From Planctomycetales bacterium (GTDB lineage: Bacteria; Planctomycetota; Phycisphaerae; SM23-33), in NCBI GenBank assembly GCA_030592655.1, contig JAUVIQ010000010.1, positions 1 through 27,375 of the forward strand: a stretch of DNA of 27,375 nt, read 5' to 3'. Positions 1 to 8,154 of this stretch are shown one piece after another; within the stretch, counting starts at the first letter, position 1, and each line of letters opens with the position of its first letter. Under the pieces are notes generated by a model. That model had not been told where the DNA came from and did no database searches. It saw only the letters and a program-made list of their open reading frames with translations. The position numbers and the translations under genes are program-made.

Positions 1-2211
1 AAGGACGATATTGGCGGCGATGTCCCTGGCGGCCTGGGGCATGTAACTCATTGCCCCGTATGCGGTGTGTCCGTCAAGCGTGTCGTGGACGCCGTGGGGA
101 GCATAGATAACCACTGCCCGCTTGTTCCTGATGAACACCCGCAACGGCGAAGGGGCTTGCTTTTGGGACTTCCTCCAGACCTGCGTCCTCGGCAGGGATT
201 TGAGCGGCGGACCCCGGAAATCGTCGCACTTTCCCGTTACCAGCGGCGAGGTCGGCGTAACGTTTCCCGAAACGACGTTCATGCCTGTGAAGAGTTTCGC
301 CAGCATATCCGTCGCCGAGCGATTGAACGGTCTGGACCCGCCGACGGCATTGACAAACAGCGTCCCCCCGGAGTTGAGGTAATCACGCATCGCCGACAGT
401 TCGGCTTCGGTGAGAGAAAACTCTCCCGAACCGGTCATCCACGCCAGGTGATGCCCTCGGAGTTTATCGGCACGGATGGGCGCACCGACGGTAACGCTGA
501 TGGCGACGCGGTTTTCAGCGGTAACTTTTTCCGAGAGATATTTCAGCGCGTAAGGCTGCGTTTGTGAGTTGCCGTCATGCTTCAACCATGCGACTTTTGC
601 ATGATGACGCACCTCGCCGCCTTTACCGACAAAGACCGGCCTCATTCGCATTCTCAAGGAGTTAGCGCCGGTGGCGTACAGGAAGAAGTTCACGCCCAGC
701 ATGTAATCAAGCCGACCGGAAGTTTCCGCCCGCCTATGCCAGGCACACGGGAAATCGCGTTTGGAAATCACCGCCAGAAGGCGCGTACCGTCGGAGACGC
801 CCCACATCATCGCTGATTTCGGGCCATTGGCAATTTTATGGTGGACCGAATAGAGCGGATGGTTCGCCGGAATGGATTCGAGGCTGTAGCGCCTGTCGGT
901 GATTTTGCGCCGGTCGGTGTATAGTTTTTCCAGACCTTCCTTTGCGGATTTCAGAAAGGCGTCGCTGTTGTGGCACGGTACGAACAGGAGCGTTCCTCCG
1001 CGAAGGCTGTATTCGCGGAGTTTTTTCCACTGTTCTGGCGTGAATTTCAGAGCGTCCGTACCGGTTATCAGCAGCAAAGGCGCATCCAGCAGTAATCGGA
1101 CGTCGTCGGTTATCCTGACGACCTGCCACCGCATGGGTCTTTCGAAGTTTCGTCGCATGTGCTCGGCGAAATGAGCCACGTCGCGGGTGTGGAAGTTCCA
1201 GTTGTTCTCTTTTCCGTGGGCGAGTTTATTAAACGTCAGCGGTATCCGTCCCCTGGAGAGGAATAATAGTTCAAACGACGCCCGGACGAACGAGCCCCAT
1301 TCTCCACGGTAACGGCGCCCACGGGGGTCGGGTTCAGCCAGTTTGGCGGCTCCGACGGCGAACCAGTCCATATCACCGATGAATTTCGCGCCGCTTGCCA
1401 TTCCGACCCGCTGGACGCAGAAGGCGAGGTAGCCGTTCTTGATATAATCGTTCTTGAGTTTTTTTTCCAGGAACGCCCAGGCTTTATTCAGGTCTTTACT
1501 GTGCGAATATGGTCGGCATGCCTTTGTCAGGACGTCCTGGCAGATGAACAGACTGGCGACCCCTGCGGTGGTCATAGTCGGCGTGGAAGGCGTATCGACG
1601 CTCTTCTGTCCGCTGTACGTCCATCCCCCGTCGTTGCGCTGTCGCTTCAGCCAAGTCTGCTTGACTGCGCGTATGAGGTGCGATTTGATTTTCACTCCTG
1701 CGCGGTCCGCCTCCCAGAGCGCCATCAGCGCGAACTGGCTGCAGGAGTTGTCGCCGTGGCGTTCAGGACCCGAATATCCCCATGCCCCGCCGGCTTGAAT
1801 GGCTTTGTGTTTGCGTGTCAACCACTCGACGTCCTGTTCCAGACGGGCGCGGTAAGGAGATTTCTTCGCCTTCGCCACTACCCGGGCCAGGACCATCGTA
1901 CGGACCGAGATGACGTAGAGATTCCTGGTCTTTAAATCGGACAGGTAATCCAGCCCCTTCTTCATCGCGGGTTTATTGTGCCTTTCGCCGGCCTCCAGCA
2001 GTGCGAAAAGCACAATGGCGGTGTCCCCTCCGCCGGGGTTGTGACTCTGGCGTCGCCAACTACCGTCGGGATTCTGGTTGCCCCAGAGGTATCGCTTGAC
2101 TTCGGTTATTACGCGATCCACGTCCTCATCGGTTACCTCGCGCAGCGTTTCGGACCAGGCCGGCGAGGCGACAACCACCAGCAGTAAAAAGATGGGGACA
2201 ATCCTTTTCAC
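1..2211 (-). CDS. Secreted alpha/alpha-toroid protein with two DUF4159-like domains (3' end cut by window)
   Basis: An uninterrupted minus-strand frame of 737 codons runs from a GTG at 2211 to the left edge with no stop, so the C-terminus lies outside. The start is supported by AAAGGAG 8 nt upstream and a signal-peptide-like N-terminus (basic KR, then a Leu/Val run ending near PAWS, residues 1-20). Residues about 40-220 carry repeats of the squalene-cyclase/prenyltransferase toroid type: GNQNPDGSW near 43, GGAWGYSG near 140 and QRNDGGWTYSG near 190. Two similar alpha/beta units follow, near 370-405 (PLLLITGTD...LRGGTLLF) and 585-640 (HHLAWMTGSG...NSGGTLFV), resembling DUF4159. Toroid plus DUF4159-like proteins are common in Planctomycetota and their function is unknown. 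It is the second gene of a minus-strand pair, 33 bp after the TPR gene, and is probably periplasmic or surface-exposed. Frame and start are firm; domain names come from motif recognition only. Confidence 0.82.
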   Translation of the reverse strand, partial: MKRIVPIFLLLVVVASPAWSETLREVTDEDVDRVITEVKRYLWGNQNPDGSWRRQSHNPGGGDTAIVLFALLEAGERHNKPAMKKGLDYLSDLKTRNLYVISVRTMVLARVVAKAKKSPYRARLEQDVEWLTRKHKAIQAGGAWGYSGPERHGDNSCSQFALMALWEADRAGVKIKSHLIRAVKQTWLKRQRNDGGWTYSGQKSVDTPSTPTMTTAGVASLFICQDVLTKACRPYSHSKDLNKAWAFLEKKLKNDYIKNGYLAFCVQRVGMASGAKFIGDMDWFAVGAAKLAEPDPRGRRYRGEWGSFVRASFELLFLSRGRIPLTFNKLAHGKENNWNFHTRDVAHFAEHMRRNFERPMRWQVVRITDDVRLLLDAPLLLITGTDALKFTPEQWKKLREYSLRGGTLLFVPCHNSDAFLKSAKEGLEKLYTDRRKITDRRYSLESIPANHPLYSVHHKIANGPKSAMMWGVSDGTRLLAVISKRDFPCAWHRRAETSGRLDYMLGVNFFLYATGANSLRMRMRPVFVGKGGEVRHHAKVAWLKHDGNSQTQPYALKYLSEKVTAENRVAISVTVGAPIRADKLRGHHLAWMTGSGEFSLTEAELSAMRDYLNSGGTLFVNAVGGSRPFNRSATDMLAKLFTGMNVVSGNVTPTSPLVTGKCDDFRGPPLKSLPRTQVWRKSQKQAPSPLRVFIRNKRAVVIYAPHGVHDTLDGHTAYGAMSYMPQAARDIAANIVL

Positions 2212-2244
2212 GGATTTTTCTCCTTTGTTTTTATCTTACTTGCG

Positions 2245-4926
2245 TCATCTTTTGATCGCTTTGCCCAGGCTTTCCCTTCCTTTACTGTCGGGGTATTGCT
2301 TGACGAGTTTTCTATAGTAGCGTTTTCCGGCGGATTTGCTTTTTCCGAGGTAGAATCCGCCGAGTCGGCTCATCAGTTCCGGGACGAGTTCCTGCACGCC
2401 GCCGATCCTTTTTATGTACCGTTCCATTTCGGCGGGATACCTGGGCGATTTGGCTTTGCCCAATGCGAGCATTGCCTGCTTGAAGAAGGGATACATACGA
2501 GCGGGAACGGGATAACCATCGACTGTCTTCAGGTAATGTTTTGACGCTTGAACGTATTTTTCTCCGGCATTGTACATTGACGCCAGCATCAGTTCGACGG
2601 CAAGTTTATCTCGTCGTGTGTAACAGGACTTTTTCAGTTTCGCCGCAAGTGAAATACCCGCTTTGTACATCTTTCTCTTGCCGAGCGCCCTTCCGAGCAC
2701 CGCCAGATCCAGCCTGAGGCTCAAGCCCCGCCAGGTCGGTTTGGTCGAAAGACGATCATTGAGAATCCTCAGCGCGCCTGCTCCGTCATCGCAATAGGCC
2801 AGAAGATTAACGTCCGAAAACGCCATCGCCCAGCTCAGTTCCGGGTCCATCTTCTGTTTCTGCATCATCTCGATGACGGTCCTGGCGCTGTCCTTGCGTA
2901 TGTTCGCCAGCCTGTGGTAGTGGTAGCCGTACAGTCCGAAGTACATTTCCCATGCTCTGGCCAGGCAATAAAGTTGCCCCGGTTTTCCCGATAGTTTCCT
3001 GGCTTTGGTCAGCCAGTAATCGCCGACGGCCTGATTGTCCTTGTCCCTGTTGTACTTCGTGAGTTCCTGTCTGGCCAGTTCTTCGAGGGCGTGGATGTCT
3101 CCGGCGTCGGCCCGGCAGCCGTAAACACGCCTGGCGAACACTATTTTACCTGCATCGTCCTTGGCGGCTTTGTAACATCCAAGCCGGGTGTAGTACAGGG
3201 TGTTGTCTATACGGGTTCCGCCAAAGCGGCTTAGAAGCGTGTCGATCGCCGTGGCCAGTCTGTCGTACCTTCTGGCCGCTCGCTCGGCGGTTATCTGGTT
3301 GCGAAGAACCGCCTCGGTGAGCGGATGGTGCTGATAGGTCTTCACCATCCTGGACATCCATTTATCGCGAGGTTCGGGAAGGACCCGCTTGAAATAATAA
3401 TCAGACATTGCCTTGACCGCCTCAATGGTCTCGGCTTCGGAACGGTACTTTGCGAACATTTCCTCTGCGATTTCCTCGGCGTGTCGCGTCTGGTCGTCAC
3501 CAAGCCGGGTCTTAAGCCTCGCCAGCAACACAGCCGACTTTCCGGAAGGGTTAGGCGTGGGAATTTTCCACTTCGTACGGGCTGAAGCGAGAATCTTCTC
3601 AAAGGACTTGCTTTTTTTGGCATACCGCTCGACCATCGAAAACGACCCTGCCGACCAGTGCTTCGGTCCGACGAGTTCGCCGGCCAGTTTCGACGCCTTA
3701 TCATACTCCTTTAGAAGATCGTACAGTTCGATCTTCCAGACAATGCTCGACCGCTCCCAGCCGGGACACTTCACTTTGAAGAACTCATCCATTATCTTCA
3801 GCGTCGATGCGATCCTGGCAGCGGCTTTAGGACCGCGCTTGCGCTTCGCCATGTACACGCATCGACTGATTATTCTGTCCGTCAACCACCCCTCAGACGA
3901 AAAGGATTTGAAATCGTGACGGGCCAGTTCGATGTAATCTTCAAACCTGTCCTGTTCGTAAAGTTTCTCCAGTCGCCGATAGATGGCTGCCGCCAGCGAT
4001 GTCTGCCCTCTCCTTAAGGTATGACTTGGCCCGACGAAGCAGTAACAGTTCTTGCTCCCCGCGCCGCCCCAGGTCTTGATGAGATATTCGAATCCGGCCT
4101 TAACGGTCTTTTCGTCCTCGCGCGCCTCGGCGTCGGCGATCTTCAGCAGCCAGAGCCTGACGGCGTGGGGGTCGTCGCCCCAGGCCTTGTAGTAATTCTG
4201 GAAGGTCGTTTCGGACAGTTCGGTCTTCCCCGCTTTTTTCAGGAGTAATACGTGTGCGTACTGCCAGTACGGGGGTAATTCCTTTTCTCGCAGTTTGAGG
4301 GTCTTCGCCAGAGCCTTAAGCGCCCTTTCGGCGCGTTCAGGCGTATCGGCCATTTCAACGATGTCCATTACCCAGGCGTTCCTGAGAGCAAACCGCCCTA
4401 GTCTGGCGGCAGCAGGCTCGAAAAAGCGGGATTGGTACTCGCATCGCATGTAATCGCTGTACCGTCGTCCGATACCGCCGTGCAGGAACAACGGCGCTTC
4501 AGGCGTTCGACGAAGCATCGACTCCAGAAGCGTCAGGTATCCGTCGTTATCCTTGAGCGCTTTGCGGCGCGACAGTTTTGAGCCGTGAGAAGCATACCAT
4601 GCCGGTGAATTTCCGAAACGCCTGATCACCTCGTCAAGCGCTTTCTCGTATCCGGCAAAATCCTTCAGTTGTTCCCGGCAGTAAGCCATCTGCATATACG
4701 CCGTTGGTACATATTCATGCGACGGGTATCCCTTGACGAATTTTTCCAGTAGTCCGACCGCCTGCCTCCACTCCTTGACACGATACTGACTCATTGCCGA
4801 TCTGTGGACCCTTTCAGCCTTTTCGGCGGGCGAGTCCTTTTTCCGCTCGGGTTTTTTTTGACCGCACAACCCACAGCAGATGTATCCGACCAACAATACA
4901 CCAATTACGACCTGTCTTTTTCTCAT
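2245..4926 (-). CDS. Exported TPR-like repeat protein, 893 aa
   Basis: The protein begins MRKRQVVIGVLLVGY, a basic start plus hydrophobic stretch that looks like an export signal. This is why ATG 4926 is preferred over the in-frame codon at 4986; GAGG lies 11 nt upstream. Two cysteines plus one follow the hydrophobic run, but they do not make a normal lipobox, so lipoprotein status is open. From about residue 35 the sequence is helical and rich in Lys, Arg, Ala and Tyr. It contains tetratricopeptide-like units such as EWRQAVGLLEKFVKGYPSH and, near the end, AGKRYYRKLVKQYPDSKG. No catalytic motif is visible. Such proteins usually act as periplasmic scaffolds. It is the first gene of a minus-strand pair with the toroid/DUF4159 protein and diverges from the VanZ-like operon, so the two may be functionally linked (inference). 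The specific role is unknown. Confidence 0.85.
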   Translation of the reverse strand: MRKRQVVIGVLLVGYICCGLCGQKKPERKKDSPAEKAERVHRSAMSQYRVKEWRQAVGLLEKFVKGYPSHEYVPTAYMQMAYCREQLKDFAGYEKALDEVIRRFGNSPAWYASHGSKLSRRKALKDNDGYLTLLESMLRRTPEAPLFLHGGIGRRYSDYMRCEYQSRFFEPAAARLGRFALRNAWVMDIVEMADTPERAERALKALAKTLKLREKELPPYWQYAHVLLLKKAGKTELSETTFQNYYKAWGDDPHAVRLWLLKIADAEAREDEKTVKAGFEYLIKTWGGAGSKNCYCFVGPSHTLRRGQTSLAAAIYRRLEKLYEQDRFEDYIELARHDFKSFSSEGWLTDRIISRCVYMAKRKRGPKAAARIASTLKIMDEFFKVKCPGWERSSIVWKIELYDLLKEYDKASKLAGELVGPKHWSAGSFSMVERYAKKSKSFEKILASARTKWKIPTPNPSGKSAVLLARLKTRLGDDQTRHAEEIAEEMFAKYRSEAETIEAVKAMSDYYFKRVLPEPRDKWMSRMVKTYQHHPLTEAVLRNQITAERAARRYDRLATAIDTLLSRFGGTRIDNTLYYTRLGCYKAAKDDAGKIVFARRVYGCRADAGDIHALEELARQELTKYNRDKDNQAVGDYWLTKARKLSGKPGQLYCLARAWEMYFGLYGYHYHRLANIRKDSARTVIEMMQKQKMDPELSWAMAFSDVNLLAYCDDGAGALRILNDRLSTKPTWRGLSLRLDLAVLGRALGKRKMYKAGISLAAKLKKSCYTRRDKLAVELMLASMYNAGEKYVQASKHYLKTVDGYPVPARMYPFFKQAMLALGKAKSPRYPAEMERYIKRIGGVQELVPELMSRLGGFYLGKSKSAGKRYYRKLVKQYPDSKGRESLGKAIKR

Positions 4927-5073
4927 ATGTTCACCGTCCTCACTTCGCATCTGTTCGGGCTTCCTTACAAAATCGAAGAATTCCAACCCGCAAACAATCC
5001 GGGACGTTATGGCGATTCACGTCGCCGCGCACGTTCAAAGCCTACCATACTGTTTAACACCGTACAAGTCGTC

Positions 5074-5155
5074 ATGGACCGCCGGATAAGTTTCACGCAT
5101 TACGCCCGACGGTCCATCCTGCCGAACTTATCGCCTCACGGCCCAACGTGGGCGA
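5074..5155 (-). promoter_or_regulatory. Candidate structured leader with interleaved inverted repeats
   Basis: Three inverted repeats are directly visible. IR1 is ATGGACCG (5074-5081) with CGGTCCAT (5110-5117). IR2 is GATAAGTT (5085-5092) with AACTTATC (5125-5132). IR3 is TCGCC-T-CACG (5131-5140) with CGTG-GGCGA (5147-5155), a 9-bp stem with one bulged base and a 6-nt loop. IR1 and IR2 interleave, so they could form a pseudoknot or two mutually exclusive stems. Transcription towards the TPR gene from the AT-rich block near 5235 would place this in its 5' leader. It matches no riboswitch class I recognise. Repeated protein-binding sites on DNA are an alternative. Strand and function are inferred. 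Confidence 0.35.
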
Positions 5156-5185
5156 CAGAACGGCTACGATGTCGATGGTTTTCAT
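5093..5185 (-). CDS. Possible small leader ORF, 30 aa
   Basis: An ATG at 5185 is preceded by GAAGGA with 6 nt spacing, one of the better Shine-Dalgarno matches in the window. The frame runs 30 codons to TGA at 5095-5093. The peptide starts MKTIDIVAVLSPTLG and ends WTVGRNA; it is not recognisable and has no clear membrane segment. It lies about 170 bp upstream of the TPR gene, about 40 nt after a possible -10 at 5238-5233, and spans IR3 plus one arm each of IR1 and IR2, the arrangement of a regulatory leader peptide. Chance is a real alternative, because 30-codon frames are common. Confidence 0.25.
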   Translation of the reverse strand: MKTIDIVAVLSPTLGREAISSAGWTVGRNA

Positions 5186-5294
5186 TTAGATTCCTTCGTG
5201 GCTTGAAAATTGGTAGTGTAATAGCATTATCGGTTATACATACTGATTTCCTGACATAAGGCAGATTGAGAGAATTAATACCACCTTGCAACCC

Positions 5295-6698
5295 ATGCGA
5301 GAAACACCGTCGAGGTCGGCGCCGGAAGCGCCCGCCAATCCGGGCAGGGTCTATCTTATCCTGCTGGTAATCTACCTCGGCTTTGTCGTGTATGGCAGCC
5401 TGGTGCCTTTGGAATTCCGGTACATCCCGTTTGAACAGGCAGTCAGAAAGTTTGGCGAAATTCCCTATCTTCAGATCGGCATTCAGTCGCGGTCCGACTT
5501 GGTAGCGAATTTCCTGCTGTTTATCCCGCTTACATTTCTGGCGATGGGAGCCTTGACGCGGGAGAATCGCCGACGGGCAAGGCCGCTGATCGCCCTGACA
5601 ACGGCTGCGGTCGCGGCCCTGATCAGCGTATCCGTCGAGTTCGCACAGATATATTTCCCCGGACGGACAACTTCACAAAACGACATCTTCGCCGAGACCG
5701 CCGGCGGGGTCATGGGAATCGGGCTATGGTTCTGCTTCGGCGGGCGGATAACGCGGTGGGCAAGGAGCCTCTGGGCAGAGCAGGCCAGGGACCGGCTGGT
5801 CGTCAAAATCCTCACAGGCTACGTTGTCCTGCTGATTATCTATCAGATGCTTCCCCTCGAACTGACAATCAGCCTGGTGGAGGTGTACCACAAGTGGAAG
5901 GCGTCGAAGGTTAACATTTTTCCTTTTTGCGACCCGGGCGGCGTGGAGGCGTACACTATCCTCTCGAAGGTTGCGGTGATGATTCCGACAGGCTACCTGC
6001 TGATGCTGTTGCAGCGTCGCCGCCGGTATCGGATATTCCGAGCAGTCGTTCAGGTCTGCATCCTGGCGGGCCTGATCGAAGCGGCCCAACTGTTCGTCCT
6101 TTCCCGCTACAGCAGTTCCACGGACGTGGTGCTCGGGACGATTGGGGGATTGTTGGGGGTCGGCGCGGCGGTGCTGTTCGGTCCGGCGGCCAGTCGCCCT
6201 GTCCTGGAAACTGATTTCTGGAGACGCTGTGGTACGTGGATTAAGTTGATTGCAACTGCTGCGATGGTAGTCGGCCTTGGTTGGGAAAAGTGGAATCCGT
6301 TCGATTTCCGCTGGCCGGCGGAAGGGCTGGCGACAGGCGCGAGAAAGATACTGGCCGTACCCCTCGCCCGCCAATACGCCTCGCCTGAGTTCCTGGCGTT
6401 TTCTCAAACAGTCCGCGAACTGACGGCGTTCTTCATCCTGGGGATGCTTTTACGGAGCCTTCTGGCTCCGGAGAACAGAGCAGGTAAAATCGGTAGCGCT
6501 TTAGTTGTCGCGACCATTGCTGTTGTGTTTGAGTTCGGCCAGGTGTTCCTTGCCTCGCGGACGGCCGATCTGACAGCCATGGTAATCAGCGGAACTGGCG
6601 GGATAATGGGCGTTTGGATGTTTCGGGGATTTGCGAGGGTATTCATCAAAACAAACCTCAACAGCACAAGTATAGCAAAGACCGGTCAATCACAATGA
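5295..6698 (+). CDS. Integral membrane protein with three VanZ-like units, 467 aa
   Basis: A polytopic membrane protein. A motif E-x-x-Q-x5-R-x5-D-x6-G-G appears three times: E115/Q118/R124/D130/G137-G138, E262/Q265/R271/D277/G284-G285 and E413/Q416/R422/A428/G435-G436. The third copy has Ala where the first two have Asp. Each follows a hydrophobic hairpin (first unit YLILLVIYLGFVVYGSLVP), as in VanZ-like proteins, which usually hold one unit of about 120-200 residues, so this looks like an internal triplication. VanZ-like proteins often occur in exosortase and polysaccharide loci, but the biochemical role of this branch is unknown. ATG 5295 is chosen; an in-frame TTG at 5286 is possible, and neither has a strong Shine-Dalgarno site. 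The stop overlaps the next start as ATGA (6695-6698), implying translational coupling to the Wzy-like gene. Confidence 0.85.
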   Translation: MRETPSRSAPEAPANPGRVYLILLVIYLGFVVYGSLVPLEFRYIPFEQAVRKFGEIPYLQIGIQSRSDLVANFLLFIPLTFLAMGALTRENRRRARPLIALTTAAVAALISVSVEFAQIYFPGRTTSQNDIFAETAGGVMGIGLWFCFGGRITRWARSLWAEQARDRLVVKILTGYVVLLIIYQMLPLELTISLVEVYHKWKASKVNIFPFCDPGGVEAYTILSKVAVMIPTGYLLMLLQRRRRYRIFRAVVQVCILAGLIEAAQLFVLSRYSSSTDVVLGTIGGLLGVGAAVLFGPAASRPVLETDFWRRCGTWIKLIATAAMVVGLGWEKWNPFDFRWPAEGLATGARKILAVPLARQYASPEFLAFSQTVRELTAFFILGMLLRSLLAPENRAGKIGSALVVATIAVVFEFGQVFLASRTADLTAMVISGTGGIMGVWMFRGFARVFIKTNLNSTSIAKTGQSQ

Positions 6699-8152
6699 AC
6701 AGGCACAACACGGAAACACTTACTGCACAAACCAACACTCCTCATCGGCGGCGGGTTGATGTAACAGTGCTGGTGATTCACAGTCTGATCGTGCTGTCTG
6801 TAACGGGGTTTATCGCATGTGTCGCAATGCGTCCCGAGGTAGTGCTCGGACGTTCGGAATCGTCCCTGGTCCCCGCCGGATGGACAGCGCCGACGGGTGC
6901 GATTATTGTCTGCGGACTCGGATTGTTGGCGTTGGCGGCAGTGCCGATGTACCCGACGATCGGATTATGGGTTTATGTTATATTGGCTTACGGATTCGAT
7001 CGGTACAGTCCGGAATACGATCTACTACTGTGCTCGGGCCTGCTGGAGTGCGTCGCGGCGCTGACTGCGTTGGGCTGGGCAGGATGGATGATCCGTCGTA
7101 GGCTGCGACCGGCCTTACCAAGTGGCCTGGCGTGGGTCTTGCTGGCGCTGGTGATTTGGGTCGGGATCAGCACCGCCGCATCGTTACTGTCCGGGGGACA
7201 CTGGCGGCCCTCGTTGAGGCATCATCCGGTCCTCTTTGTTGACGCACTGATTATGTTTCTATTGTCGGCGCAATTTTTGAAACACCGGCGCGATTATTGC
7301 CTTTTCGCCCTGATACTCGGCGTGACTCTGGGCGTGCGGTCGGTCTTGTTTCCAGACAAAATCCCGCTGTGCAACGATCTTTCGGGGTTGACTGTCGTTG
7401 CCGCGCCGCTCGTGATCCTGGCAGCGATTATTGCTCGTGGCAAGATCGTGCAGGCCGCCTTCGTGCTGTTGGCAATGGGCCTGTTGTGGGTGTTGTACCA
7501 GACTCAGAATCGTGCAGCCGCTGTTGCGGTCATACCGGTCCTGCTGGTTCTGTGGCTGCAATCTCGACGCAAAGTGCTTGTGCTCGCGTTGTCGCTGCCG
7601 GTGATCCTGGTGGTATTCGCCTTGTTCACGACGACTGACTACTGGCAGCGGTTCGCTGACATCTGGAGAGAAGGCCCACGTCTCGGCGGCGCACAGGGGC
7701 GTCTGAATATCTGGAGGGCGGGTTTGAAGATGGCATCGGATCATCCGTTGGTGGGAGTGGGGCCTGGGAATTTCGCCGCACGGATCGGGGACTACTCCCC
7801 CGCGTTGGCACGTTGTGAACCGCACAACAACTTCCTCGCCATGTTGAGCGAAACAGGTCTTCCGGGGCTTGCACTATATATTGCTTTTTTCTTCGGAGCA
7901 GTGGGCGCTGCGTGGCGCGCCGGACGATATTCCAAAAATGCGTGGATCAGATCGGCTGCATGTTTTATCGCGGCAGCCCTCGTCGCATACCTGACCGTCG
8001 GCTGCTTTCTCACCCGGCACACGCAGACTCTCGGCTACATGCTCGCCGGCGCTACCGTGGCCTTGACCTGGAAGGTTCCAGGCCGCAAGCCGACTGAGAA
8101 CGCCTCAAAAACAGGGCAAGGCGACGTAAGTAATGCACATAGCGGAGGATAA
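6695..8152 (+). CDS. O-antigen ligase / Wzy-type polymerase family membrane protein, 485 aa
   Basis: A multi-spanning membrane protein with the C-terminal signature of the Wzy_C (O-antigen ligase/polymerase) family: GRLNIWRAG near residue 336, HPLVGVGPGNF near 350, and H377-NNFLAMLSETGLPGLALY, all in the large periplasmic loop before the last helices. Family members transfer or polymerise undecaprenyl-linked glycans at the periplasmic face; the WaaL loop His and Arg are functionally important in characterised ligases. The start is the ATG of an ATGA overlap with the VanZ-like gene, which fixes the N-terminus at MNRHNTETLT; about 25 polar residues precede the first helix. Whether it is a ligase, a polymerase or a protein O-glycosylation ligase cannot be decided from sequence. 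A second family member lies in the large minus-strand operon (24024-25334). Confidence 0.9.
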   Translation: MNRHNTETLTAQTNTPHRRRVDVTVLVIHSLIVLSVTGFIACVAMRPEVVLGRSESSLVPAGWTAPTGAIIVCGLGLLALAAVPMYPTIGLWVYVILAYGFDRYSPEYDLLLCSGLLECVAALTALGWAGWMIRRRLRPALPSGLAWVLLALVIWVGISTAASLLSGGHWRPSLRHHPVLFVDALIMFLLSAQFLKHRRDYCLFALILGVTLGVRSVLFPDKIPLCNDLSGLTVVAAPLVILAAIIARGKIVQAAFVLLAMGLLWVLYQTQNRAAAVAVIPVLLVLWLQSRRKVLVLALSLPVILVVFALFTTTDYWQRFADIWREGPRLGGAQGRLNIWRAGLKMASDHPLVGVGPGNFAARIGDYSPALARCEPHNNFLAMLSETGLPGLALYIAFFFGAVGAAWRAGRYSKNAWIRSAACFIAAALVAYLTVGCFLTRHTQTLGYMLAGATVALTWKVPGRKPTENASKTGQGDVSNAHSGG

Positions 8153-8154
8153 CA

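Larger units (their letters stand above)
4927..5294. other. Divergent intergenic region (368 bp)
   Basis: This gap separates the start of the minus-strand TPR gene (4926) from the plus-strand VanZ-like gene (5295). It has an AT-rich part, about 5203-5280, that probably holds promoters in both directions. On the minus strand TATAAC (5238-5233) matches the -10 consensus at five of six positions but has no good -35. On the plus strand TTGGTA (5211-5216) and TATACA (5235-5240) are 18 bp apart, a weak match. The left part (5074-5155) carries inverted repeats and a small ORF, listed separately. A short hairpin GGCGA/TCGCC lies at 5011-5026. No longer credible gene is seen here. Confidence 0.6.

Noticed and set aside
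67..567. 166-codon plus-strand open frame
   Set aside because: It is exactly antisense, codon-on-codon, to the long toroid/DUF4159-like frame, is rich in Arg, has no family resemblance and no ribosome-binding site.
4864..4926. Lipoprotein signal in the 893-aa TPR protein
   Set aside because: Cysteines follow the hydrophobic run, but the preceding residues (YIC, GLC) do not fit the lipobox, so only a generic export signal is claimed.
5203..5231. Plus-strand promoter with TTGAAA at 5203 and ATTATC at 5226
   Set aside because: Spacing is 17 bp but the -10 matches the consensus poorly; I do not claim a specific plus-strand promoter.
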